Assembly (NCBI GenBank): GCA_009927195.1
Contig: RFNL01000393.1
Coordinates: 1-9,750 of the forward strand
Length of the DNA: 9,750 nt
Direction of reading: 5' to 3'
Origin: Betaproteobacteria bacterium
GTDB lineage: Bacteria > Pseudomonadota > Gammaproteobacteria > Burkholderiales > Burkholderiaceae_C
Shown here: piece by piece, positions 1 to 5,747 of the stretch
Numbering within the stretch: the stretch's first letter is position 1
Layout of the letters: every line of letters starts with the position of its first letter
Program-made: the position numbers and the translations under genes
Notes under the pieces: generated by a model
The model's database searches: none
Told to the model about the DNA's origin: nothing
What the model saw: the letters and a program-made list of their open reading frames with translations, nothing else

Positions 1-155
1 TTTTCAGCGCCTATATGCTGTACGACATCAAGCAAATCATTGATGGCGGCGAAACCAACTACATCAGCGCCACATTGTCTTTGTATCTGGACATCATGAA
101 CGTGTTCCAAAGCCTGCTGGCCCTGCTGGGCATCATGGGCGGCGAGCGCGACTGA
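1..155 (+). CDS. Bax inhibitor-1/YccA family membrane protein, C-terminal fragment
   Basis: Only the last 50 codons and the TGA stop (153-155) are in the window; the gene starts beyond the left edge and the first complete codon is at position 3. The peptide begins FSAYMLYDIKQIIDGGETNY, continues with an amphipathic/hydrophobic stretch (SLYLDIMNVFQSLLALLGIM) and ends GGERD. The Y-D-x-x-x-I-I-x-G-G-E-x-N-Y-I-x-A-x-x-S-L-Y-L-D-x-x-N-x-F pattern is the conserved C-terminal signature of the BI-1/YccA (UPF0005, TMBIM-like) family. These are inner-membrane proteins of seven or so helices; E. coli YccA interacts with the protease FtsH, and other members are putative calcium leak channels. The visible part corresponds to the last helix and its preceding loop. 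The gene converges on rlmD, and both share the terminator at 183-208. The family call is firm; the exact role is unknown from this fragment. Confidence 0.88.
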   Translation, partial: FSAYMLYDIKQIIDGGETNYISATLSLYLDIMNVFQSLLALLGIMGGERD

Positions 156-182
156 TCTTCACTTCGGGCCAAGCCCTTGTTC

Positions 183-208
183 AAAAAAGGCCCTTCGGGG
201 CCTTTTTT
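183..208. terminator. Bidirectional intrinsic terminator between the BI-1/YccA gene and rlmD
   Basis: A perfect 11-bp inverted repeat is visible: left arm AAAAAAGGCCC (183-193), loop TTCG (194-197), right arm GGGCCTTTTTT (198-208). The hairpin core GGCCC-TTCG-GGGCC is closed by a C(UUCG)G tetraloop, which is unusually stable in RNA. The T-run on the right serves the + strand gene that stops at 155. The A-run on the left is a T-run on the minus strand and serves rlmD, which stops at 219. One element therefore ends both convergent units. Confidence 0.93.
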
Positions 209-218
209 CATGGGTCAT

Positions 219-1580
219 TCAGTCCCGCTCAAACACCGCCATGCTCTCCACATGGGCGGTGTGCGGGAACATGTTGACCACGCCCGCGGCCGTGCACCGG
301 TAACCGGCCACATTGACCAGCAAACTCGCATCGCGGGCCAAAGTCGCTGGGTTGCAACTCACATAGACAATTCGCTGCGGGGGCCTCCAGCCAGGAAATG
401 CGCTGGGGTCTTGGCAGGCATCGGCCAAGGCTTTGGTCAAGGCAAAAGCGCCTTCGCGGGGCGGGTCCATCAGCCATTTATCGGCATGTCCATCCGCCAC
501 CAGGGCTTGGGGCGTCATGTCAAACAAATTGCGCGCCACGAAGGTGGTGGGGGCCAAAGGCCGCTGCTGCAAACCCTGGTTGTCTGTGGCGCGTTGCACC
601 AGGGCGGCGCTGCCCTCCACGCCCAACACTACAGCGGCTTGGGTGGCCAGGGGCAAGGTGAAGTTGCCCAAACCGCAAAACCAATCGATCACCCGCTCGT
701 TGGGTTGAACGTTCAACAATTGCAATGCCTGCTGCACCAAGACACGGTTGATGCGAGGGTTGACCTGGGTGAAGTCAGTGGGTTTGAAGGGGAACTTGAT
801 ACCAAATTCCGGCAAGGCATAAAACAAATCTGAGGTGGCGTTGTCCAAGCGGTGCGCCGTGTCGGGGCCCTTGGGCTGCAACCACCACTCCACCCCATAC
901 CTTTGGGCAAAGTCACGCAGGGCCTGCAAGTCGCTGGGGCTCAAGGGCTCCAAATGGCGCAGCACCAAGGCGGTGGTGCGGTCGCCGCCAGCCAATTCAA
1001 TTTGGGGGCAGGTGTTGCGTGCTTCCATGCCCCCCAAGAGTTCGCGCAGGGGCAGCAGCAAAGCACTGACGTGGGGCGGCAGCACGGGGCAGACCTGCAT
1101 GTCGGCCACGTAGCGGCTTTTGCGCTCGTGAAACCCCACCAACACCACGCCTTTTTTGGCCACCCATCGCACCGACAGGCGTGCCCGCATGCGATATTCC
1201 CAATCGGGCCCTTGGATGGGACGCAAGATGCGCTCGGGCTTGACCTTGCCCAAATGCCAAAGGTTGTCTTCCATCACCCTTTGTTTGACGGCCAGTTGGG
1301 CCATGGGATGCAAATGCTGCATCCTGCAGCCGCCACACGCACCCGCGTGCAAACCAAAATGCGGGCACGCGGGTTGCACCCGTTGTGAACTGGGGTGCAG
1401 CACCGCCTGCAAGGTGCCCTGTTCCCAATGGTTTTTGCTGCGGTGGATGGTGGCGCTGACACGCTCTGTGGGGAGGGCACCTTCGACAAAAACGACCTTA
1501 CCCTCACTGCTGTGCCCCACCCCTTGGGCATCGTGGTCCAGCGATTCAATATCAAGTTCGGGCAAAGGCTTGGGGCTCAC
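219..1580 (-). CDS. rlmD: 23S rRNA (uracil-1939-C5)-methyltransferase RlmD
   Basis: A 453-residue SAM-dependent RNA methyltransferase of the RumA/TrmA (COG2265) family that makes m5U1939 in 23S rRNA. An N-terminal TRAM-like RNA-binding region spans about residues 5-62 (DHDAQGVGHSSEGKVVFVEG). A 4Fe-4S ligand set is visible as C72, C82, C85 (CPHFGLHAGACGGC) and C164. The SAM-binding motif is DWFCGLGNFTLP (299-310), followed by DPPREGA (372-378). The catalytic nucleophile is C409 in YVSCNPATLARD, and the general base is probably E445 in TAHVES. All key residues are intact and the length is normal. The start codon is GTG at 1580-1578, 7 nt after the nlpD stop, with no strong ribosome binding site; coupling to nlpD translation is likely. 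It is the last gene of the surE-pcm-nlpD-rlmD run and ends 11 nt from the bidirectional terminator. Confidence 0.95.
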   Translation of the reverse strand: MSPKPLPELDIESLDHDAQGVGHSSEGKVVFVEGALPTERVSATIHRSKNHWEQGTLQAVLHPSSQRVQPACPHFGLHAGACGGCRMQHLHPMAQLAVKQRVMEDNLWHLGKVKPERILRPIQGPDWEYRMRARLSVRWVAKKGVVLVGFHERKSRYVADMQVCPVLPPHVSALLLPLRELLGGMEARNTCPQIELAGGDRTTALVLRHLEPLSPSDLQALRDFAQRYGVEWWLQPKGPDTAHRLDNATSDLFYALPEFGIKFPFKPTDFTQVNPRINRVLVQQALQLLNVQPNERVIDWFCGLGNFTLPLATQAAVVLGVEGSAALVQRATDNQGLQQRPLAPTTFVARNLFDMTPQALVADGHADKWLMDPPREGAFALTKALADACQDPSAFPGWRPPQRIVYVSCNPATLARDASLLVNVAGYRCTAAGVVNMFPHTAHVESMAVFERD

Positions 1581-1587
1581 GCAGTCT

Positions 1588-2487
1588 TCAGCGGGGTGGT
1601 AGATATTTCAGCGGATCCACCGGTTTGCCTAAGCGGCGGATTTCAAAGTGCAGTTTGACCTGATCGGCGTCACTGTTGCCCATTTGGGCTATGGTTTGCC
1701 CCCGCTTGACCGCTTGATCTTCGCGCACCAGCAAGGCTTGATTGTGGGCATAGGCACTTAAAAATGTGTTGTTGTGTTTGATGATGACCAAATTACCGTA
1801 CCCACGCAATCCAGCGCCGGCATACACCACCTTACCATCGGCAGCGGCCAGCACGGGGTCGCCCGCTTTGCCCGTCACATCCACGCCTTTGTTCTTGGCC
1901 TCATCAAACCCAGCGCTGATCGCGCCATTGTGTGGCCACATGAAACCCAGACCTTCGCTGTCGGCCACGCTGGCAGGCGCAGGGCTAGGCGCCACCGTTG
2001 GCGCCGGCGCGGTGGTCATCTTGCTGTCGGTGCCAACCGGCCCCACCGGGGTGGGCGGGGCGACCGGGCGCACCACCACGCCTTCGCTGGCGGGCGTCGA
2101 ATCCGGTGGCACAACGCGCAGCACCTGACCCACCTCGAGCAAATTGGGGTTTTCGATTTTGTTCCAGCGGGCGACATCGCGCCAATTCTGGCCGGCATCC
2201 AAACCAATGCGAATCAAGGTGTCGCCGGGCTTGACGGTGTAATAACCGGGCTTGCCCATGTTTTCATAGCCTGGCAAGGTCGACGGATCGGGCCGGGCTG
2301 CTGGGCGGCTGGCAGATGCCGGCGGCGGTGGCGGGGGAGGCAAGCGGCCCAAACTGCTGCCACGGTCTTCCACCGGTGGTGGGTATCCCAAGCGGTTGGA
2401 GGAACATGCCACCAAACCCCAGGCCAACATGGTGACCGATACCCACACAGGAGCCAAACGCATCATGGATGGAACCCAACCTCTCAT
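1588..2487 (-). CDS. nlpD: NlpD-like LysM/M23 outer-membrane lipoprotein (cell-division amidase activator)
   Basis: A 299-residue lipoprotein. I chose the ATG at 2487, whose A is the last base of the pcm TGA stop (TGATG); a TTG one codon earlier is less likely. The N-terminus has a hydrophobic signal segment ending in the lipobox LVAC (lipidated Cys at 28), followed by Ser-Ser, which suggests outer-membrane sorting. Next come a proline run (about 50-56), a LysM peptidoglycan-binding domain (about 81-128, YYTVKPGDTL through VGQVLRVVP), an Ala/Pro-rich linker, and a C-terminal LytM/M23 domain (about 180-299). Two positions that are zinc-binding His in active LytM enzymes are Asn and Lys here (NKGVD; KLHFEIR). 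The domain is thus degenerate, as in E. coli NlpD, which activates the amidase AmiC rather than cutting peptidoglycan itself. Its place between pcm and rlmD supports the call. In many relatives rpoS follows nlpD; here it does not. Confidence 0.92.
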   Translation of the reverse strand: MRGWVPSMMRLAPVWVSVTMLAWGLVACSSNRLGYPPPVEDRGSSLGRLPPPPPPPASASRPAARPDPSTLPGYENMGKPGYYTVKPGDTLIRIGLDAGQNWRDVARWNKIENPNLLEVGQVLRVVPPDSTPASEGVVVRPVAPPTPVGPVGTDSKMTTAPAPTVAPSPAPASVADSEGLGFMWPHNGAISAGFDEAKNKGVDVTGKAGDPVLAAADGKVVYAGAGLRGYGNLVIIKHNNTFLSAYAHNQALLVREDQAVKRGQTIAQMGNSDADQVKLHFEIRRLGKPVDPLKYLPPR

Positions 2488-3317
2488 CAAGCAATGCCCG
2501 ATTTTAGGGGGACAAAATGCACAGGTTCGAGCTGTTGCTGCCTCAAGCCTTGGGAGGTTTTATCAATCACCAGCAAAGCTTGTTGCCCATGGGCGGTGAC
2601 GGTCGGCGCGATCACCCGCCCCCCCACCGCGAGTTGGTCCAACCAGGCCTGCGGCACAGCCTCTCCGCCTGCGGCTGCGATGATGGCGGCATAAGGCGCT
2701 CCCTTGGCATAGCCCAGCATGCCATCACCAAACAATAAATGCACGTTGGGCAAACGCATTGGCCGCAGATTGTCGCGCGCCTTGTCGTGCAAACCGCGCA
2801 ATCGCTCGATGCTGTAGACCTCGCTCGCCACGCAACTGAGCACCGCGGCCTGGTAGCCACAGCCAGTGCCAATTTCCAACACACGACCCATCAGGCCATT
2901 GGCCTGCAGCAAAGCGCCTTGGCGCAGCAACTCGATCATGCGCGCGACCACACTGGGCTTGGAGATGGTTTGCCCCAGGCCAATCGGCAAACTGGTGTCC
3001 TCGTAGGCTTGGGTGACCAAGGCAGAGTCGACAAACTGGTGGCGGGGCACCTGGCCCATGGCGGCCAAAACCTGTGCATCTCCCACACCCGATTCCGCCA
3101 ATTTGCGCACCATGCTGGCACGCACCGCCGAAGAATCCATGCCCAAGCCAGAGGGCACGGGTGCGGCCAACGCAGCGTCAGCGCCGCCCAATGGATGGCC
3201 GCGTTTCGCGCCGAGGGTTTTGACCACCGTCGCAGGGCCCGTGCCTGCGGGCATGGGCTTGCCCGTGGGCGCATTGCTGGCGGGCATGCGGACCGGAAAA
3301 GAAGGCCGCTGTTTCAT
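2487..3317 (-). CDS. pcm: Protein-L-isoaspartate O-methyltransferase
   Basis: A 276-residue cytosolic methyltransferase that uses SAM to methylate isoaspartyl residues in aged proteins, starting their repair. Family signatures are VPRHQFVDSALVTQAYEDTS (about 90-109), the PIGLGQTISKPSVVARM substrate/SAM segment (111-127), SAM motif I VLEIGTGCGYQAAVLS (146-161), the acidic post-motif ERL (171-173), and GGRVIAPT near 232-239. The first 60 or so residues are Pro/Ala/Gly-rich and look disordered; E. coli Pcm (208 residues) lacks them, and N-terminal extensions are common in Burkholderiales. The ATG at 3317-3315 overlaps the surE stop as ATGA, which argues for this start and for translational coupling. 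An internal Met at 60 is an alternative start that would yield a protein of family-typical length. The stop overlaps the nlpD start. Confidence 0.94.
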   Translation of the reverse strand: MKQRPSFPVRMPASNAPTGKPMPAGTGPATVVKTLGAKRGHPLGGADAALAAPVPSGLGMDSSAVRASMVRKLAESGVGDAQVLAAMGQVPRHQFVDSALVTQAYEDTSLPIGLGQTISKPSVVARMIELLRQGALLQANGLMGRVLEIGTGCGYQAAVLSCVASEVYSIERLRGLHDKARDNLRPMRLPNVHLLFGDGMLGYAKGAPYAAIIAAAGGEAVPQAWLDQLAVGGRVIAPTVTAHGQQALLVIDKTSQGLRQQQLEPVHFVPLKSGIA

Positions 3318-4078
3318 GCGGGGCGTTCAAGCGCTGCCATTTGGGCCTGCCAAGCGCTCAACTGGGCATGGTCGGTCAGGTCAATTTGCAATGGCGTGAC
3401 AGTGACCACACCTTGGTTCATCGCGTGAAAGTCTGTGCCATCGGCATCGTCTTTGGCAGCGCCAGCCGCCCCGATCCAATACATGGTTTCGCCACGTGGG
3501 CTTTCTTGGGTGATGACACGTTCAGCCGCGTGGCGGCGGCCCAAACGACAAACTTGCACACGTTGCAATTGCGCATAAGGCAAGTTGGGCATATTGACAT
3601 TGAGCAACCAGGGCTCGGCTTGCATTTGCCCGCCAGCGATCAAACCGTCCACCAGATCGCGCGCTTTGCGGGCCGCGTCTCCGATGTGTTCCCAGCCTTT
3701 CTCGTGCTGGGAAAAAGCCAACGCGGGAACCCCCATCAAATAGGCCTCCATGGCGGCACCCACCGTGCCCGAATAAATTGTGTCGTCGCCCATATTGGCC
3801 CCATTGTTGATGCCTGAGACCACCAGGTCCGGTCGGTAGCCCAGCAAGCCCGTCAGGGCAATGTGCACACAGTCGGCGGGCGTGCCATTGACATAGCGGA
3901 ACCCATTGGCGGCCTCGCGCACATACAAGGGCGCGTACAGGGTCAAGGCATTGGATTTGGCGCTGTTGTTGTGCTCTGGGGCCACCACTTCGACCTGGCC
4001 CAAGGTACGCATGGCTTGGTACAAGGCCTCAATGCCCGGGGCTTGATAACCATCATCGTTGCAAATCAAAACTTTCAT
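3314..4078 (-). CDS. surE: 5'/3'-nucleotidase SurE
   Basis: A 254-residue metal-dependent phosphatase that removes phosphate from nucleoside 5'- and 3'-monophosphates and, in E. coli, also cleaves short polyphosphate. The start at ATG 4078-4076 gives the canonical N-terminus MKVLICNDDGYQAPGIEAL. An in-frame ATG at 4126 would add 16 residues with no family counterpart. Expected metal ligands are present: D8, D9, S39 in the EHNNSAKSNALTL segment, and N91 in SGINNGANMGDDTIYSGTVGAAMEA. NVNMP (160-164) and the late VTPLQIDLTD segment are also typical. The usual DRNRSGAS-type loop reads EHNNSAKS here, keeping the metal-binding Ser but changing its surroundings. It is the first gene of the minus-strand operon and overlaps pcm by 4 nt. 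A modest purine-rich site (GGGATGGG) lies just upstream. Confidence 0.95.
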   Translation of the reverse strand: MKVLICNDDGYQAPGIEALYQAMRTLGQVEVVAPEHNNSAKSNALTLYAPLYVREAANGFRYVNGTPADCVHIALTGLLGYRPDLVVSGINNGANMGDDTIYSGTVGAAMEAYLMGVPALAFSQHEKGWEHIGDAARKARDLVDGLIAGGQMQAEPWLLNVNMPNLPYAQLQRVQVCRLGRRHAAERVITQESPRGETMYWIGAAGAAKDDADGTDFHAMNQGVVTVTPLQIDLTDHAQLSAWQAQMAALERPA

Positions 4079-4101
4079 GCACACCCATCCCAGAAATGCA
4101 G

Positions 4102-4107
4102 ATTGTA
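4102..4107 (-). promoter_or_regulatory. Candidate -10 element for the surE operon
   Basis: Read on the minus strand, positions 4107-4102 are TACAAT, one mismatch from TATAAT. This would start transcription near 4095, about 17 nt before the surE ATG. I see no good -35 box; the expected zone (about 4125-4130) reads AATTAT. The site lies inside the 16-codon upstream extension, which supports the downstream surE start. This is sequence-pattern evidence only. Confidence 0.35.
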
Positions 4108-4129
4108 TGACCCCACTCACGGCCATAAT
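4103..4129 (+). promoter_or_regulatory. Candidate promoter for the quinone oxidoreductase gene
   Basis: CATAAT at 4124-4129 resembles a -10 box. TTGTAT at 4103-4108 could be a weak -35, with a short 15-nt spacer. Transcription would begin near 4136, about 20 nt before the GTG start and just ahead of the ribosome binding site. The proposed -35 covers the same bases as the minus-strand TACAAT of the surE operon. Confidence 0.3.
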
Positions 4130-4143
4130 TGCGGCTTCTCATT

Positions 4144-4149
4144 GAGGAG
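4144..4149 (+). promoter_or_regulatory. Ribosome binding site GAGGAG that sets the GTG start at 4156
   Basis: GAGGAG at 4144-4149 lies 6 nt before GTG 4156-4158. It is the strongest Shine-Dalgarno sequence in the window. It decides against the upstream in-frame TTG at 4129, whose reading frame would run through this site. Confidence 0.8.
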
Positions 4150-4155
4150 ACAAGT

Positions 4156-5133
4156 GTGCACGCATGGCTATGTGAATCCCCCACTGGCGCAGATCAACTG
4201 GGCTGGAAAGAGCTGCCAACGCCCACCCCCGGGCCTGGCGAAGTGCTGGTGCAAATCCAAGCGGCGAGTTTGAACTTTCCCGATCTGCTGATCGTTCAAA
4301 ACAAATACCAGTTCAAACCGGATTTGCCCTTCGTGCCGGGCTCCGAATGGGCCGGCCTGGTGCAAAGCGTGGGCGAAGGTGTCACCCAGTTGAAAGTCGG
4401 TCAGCCCGTGGCTTGTTTGTCCGGCACCGGTGGTTTTGCCACCCACACACTGGCCAAAGCCGACCAATGCGTCGCCCTGCCAGCGGGTTTTCCTGCGGTG
4501 GACGCGGCCGCCTTCATCATGATTTACGCCACCTCCCATCATGCCTTGATCGACCGCGGTCAACTGCGCCCCGGCGAGACCGTGTTGGTGCTCGGTGCCG
4601 CAGGCGGTGTGGGCTCATCGGCGATTCAAATCGCCAAAACCCTGGGTGCGCGCGTGATCGCTGCCGCCTCCAGCGACGAAAAATGCCAACTCTGCTTGAA
4701 CCAAGGTGCAGACGCGAGCATCAACTACGCCACGGAAAACTTGCGCGAACGCATCAAGGCACTCACCGATGGCCGTGGCCCAGATGTGATTTACGACCCG
4801 GTGGGCGGCTCCTACACCGAACCGGCATTTCGCTCCATCGCCTGGCGTGGCCGCTACTTGGTGGTGGGCTTTGCGGCCGGGCCCATTCCCTCACTGCCCC
4901 TGAACCTGGCCTTGCTCAAGGGTGCATCTTTGGTGGGCGTGTTTTGGGGCGACTACGCCAAACGCGAAGCCGTCGCTAACCAAGCCATGATGGCCGAGTT
5001 GGCGCAGTGGTATGCCCAAGGAAAAATCAAGCCCGTGATCGACCGCACCCTGCCCATGGCGCAGTTGCCACAGGCCTATGGCTTGATGGGCTCGCGCCAG
5101 GTGATGGGCAAATTGGTCATGGTCAACCCCTGA
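4156..5133 (+). CDS. Zinc-independent NADPH:quinone oxidoreductase (MDR superfamily)
   Basis: A 325-residue medium-chain dehydrogenase/reductase of the Qor type (COG0604). Members reduce quinones or other conjugated carbonyls with NADPH in the cytosol. The N-terminal GroES-like domain (about 1-120) includes PGPGEVLVQIQAASLNFPDL and LPFVPGSEWAG. The Rossmann domain has VLVLGAAGGVGSSAIQIAK (143-161), with the AAGGVG nucleotide loop. DVIYDPVGG (210-218) and RYLVVGFAAG (233-242) are also typical. The Cys/His pattern of zinc alcohol dehydrogenases is absent. The start is GTG 4156 with a good ribosome binding site, giving MHAWLCESPTGADQLGWKEL. The gene is divergent from surE and appears monocistronic. 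The true substrate cannot be told from sequence; an enoyl-CoA or quinone substrate is equally possible. Confidence 0.88.
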   Translation: MHAWLCESPTGADQLGWKELPTPTPGPGEVLVQIQAASLNFPDLLIVQNKYQFKPDLPFVPGSEWAGLVQSVGEGVTQLKVGQPVACLSGTGGFATHTLAKADQCVALPAGFPAVDAAAFIMIYATSHHALIDRGQLRPGETVLVLGAAGGVGSSAIQIAKTLGARVIAAASSDEKCQLCLNQGADASINYATENLRERIKALTDGRGPDVIYDPVGGSYTEPAFRSIAWRGRYLVVGFAAGPIPSLPLNLALLKGASLVGVFWGDYAKREAVANQAMMAELAQWYAQGKIKPVIDRTLPMAQLPQAYGLMGSRQVMGKLVMVNP

Positions 5134-5186
5134 ACGCCGTTGGGCTCAGATCCCCCACAGGAGTGGGTGCCCCCCAAAAGTGACCC

Positions 5187-5192
5187 TAAAAT
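5187..5192 (+). promoter_or_regulatory. Candidate -10 element for the winged-helix gene
   Basis: TAAAAT at 5187-5192 differs from TATAAT at one position. No convincing -35 box is present at normal spacing. If used, transcription would start near 5199 and give a leader of about 60 nt. That leader would contain most of the nested inverted repeat at 5194-5234. Confidence 0.3.
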
Positions 5193-5193
5193 G

Positions 5194-5234
5194 GGCCCAG
5201 TCCCCAATTCAATCGTTTGATTGATTGTTGGGCC
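5194..5234. repeat. Nested inverted repeat, possible operator or leader hairpin
   Basis: The inner arms TCAATC (5209-5214) and GATTGA (5219-5224) flank GTTT. They extend to about nine pairs (CAA and TTG flanks) if one T on the left is bulged. The outer arms GGCCCA (5194-5199) and TGGGCC (5229-5234) are also perfect complements. Together they could form a long imperfect hairpin in RNA. Alternatively the AT-rich inner dyad could be a homodimer binding site. The element ends 26 bp before the ATG of the winged-helix gene, where an autoregulatory operator would be expected. The repeat is visible in the sequence; its function is inferred. Confidence 0.5.
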
Positions 5235-5260
5235 TGCGTTCACCCCTGAGAGGTATCCGG

Positions 5261-5608
5261 ATGTCCAGCCATGCTGCCCAAGCTTATCTGCGCTTGGTCA
5301 AAGTCGTTCTTTCCCTGGAAAACCATGGTCCGTTCAAAGACCTCGACCAGGCATCCATCAAGTTGCTGGAAGTCATTGCCTTGGGTGAACTTGAGGGCTC
5401 GCCCTTGCCAGTGACCAAGGCCATGGAGCTCAAACACATTGCCTCGCCCGCCAGCATCCATCGCAAACTCGAAGCCCTGCGTTCACGGGGTCTGATCGAT
5501 CATGTTTACCTCGAAGGCAATCGCCGCACCAAGTTTCTCAAACCCACCGAACTGGCGCTGGACCACTACGCCCAGATTTCTCAAGAAATGAAGCTGCTGG
5601 CCGGCTGA
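5261..5608 (+). CDS. Small winged-helix (MarR-like) DNA-binding protein
   Basis: A 115-residue probable transcription regulator. The start is ATG 5261, preceded by GAGAGG (5248-5253) at 7-nt spacing; in-frame codons upstream to 5225 lack such a site. After an N-terminal helix (about 4-20) and a second helix (about 28-42), a helix-turn-helix follows. Its first helix is near 49-60 (LPVTKAMELKHI) and its recognition helix near 62-77 (SPASIHRKLEALRSRG). A charged wing (LEGNRRTKFLKPTE, 84-97) and a C-terminal helix complete the fold. The layout resembles MarR-family winged helices, but the chain is shorter than typical MarR (about 140-150) and the C-terminal dimerisation helix is short. No sensor domain is visible. 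It sits alone between the oxidoreductase and the GT4 transferase; whether it controls either is unknown. An inverted repeat upstream suggests autoregulation. Confidence 0.72.
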   Translation: MSSHAAQAYLRLVKVVLSLENHGPFKDLDQASIKLLEVIALGELEGSPLPVTKAMELKHIASPASIHRKLEALRSRGLIDHVYLEGNRRTKFLKPTELALDHYAQISQEMKLLAG

Positions 5609-5638
5609 AACCTTCAACCAATCCCGCCATTGACTGCC

Positions 5639-5664
5639 CCTGCGCGTATGGGCCCCGGCGCAGG
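5639..5664 (+). repeat. Hairpin after the winged-helix gene, without a T-run
   Basis: The arms CCTGCGC (5639-5645) and GCGCAGG (5658-5664) are a perfect 7-bp inverted repeat around a 12-nt loop. No run of T follows, so it is not a standard intrinsic terminator. It lies 30 nt after the winged-helix stop and before the promoter candidate of the next gene. It could protect the mRNA 3' end or do nothing. Confidence 0.4.
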
Positions 5665-5681
5665 ATCAAGCACTGCGCATC

Positions 5682-5690
5682 TGCGATAAT
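5682..5690 (+). promoter_or_regulatory. Candidate extended -10 promoter for the GT4 transferase
   Basis: TGCGATAAT at 5682-5690 matches the extended -10 form TGnTATAAT with one mismatch. There is no clear -35 box, which extended -10 promoters can lack. Transcription would start near 5697, about 50 nt before the chosen ATG at 5748. Confidence 0.45.
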
Positions 5691-5747
5691 GGATGTCACA
5701 GATATCAGATTTTGCGCTCTGACCTCTGGCCATACCACCCTCCCAAA

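Noticed and set aside
1774..2694. 306-codon + strand open frame opposite nlpD and the end of pcm
   Set aside because: Its His/Arg/Gly-rich translation resembles no family and lies antisense to two clearly recognised genes. It is a GC-rich shadow frame.
2739..3428. 229-codon + strand open frame opposite pcm and the end of surE
   Set aside because: It is antisense to conserved genes and its composition is typical of reverse-complement frames in GC-rich DNA.
4079..4126. Upstream in-frame ATG (4126) as the surE start
   Set aside because: SurE proteins begin at the M-K-V-L-I-C-N-D-D-G block, which the ATG at 4078 gives exactly. A candidate -10 box also lies inside the extension.
5154..5167. Small hairpin CCCAC-AGGA-GTGGG after the quinone oxidoreductase
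   Set aside because: The 5-bp stem has no following T-run, so it does not qualify as an intrinsic terminator.
5712..5747. TTG at 5712 as the start of the GT4 transferase
   Set aside because: It would add a polar segment before the first membrane helix and has no ribosome binding site. The ATG at 5748 fits the membrane topology better, though it too lacks a strong site.
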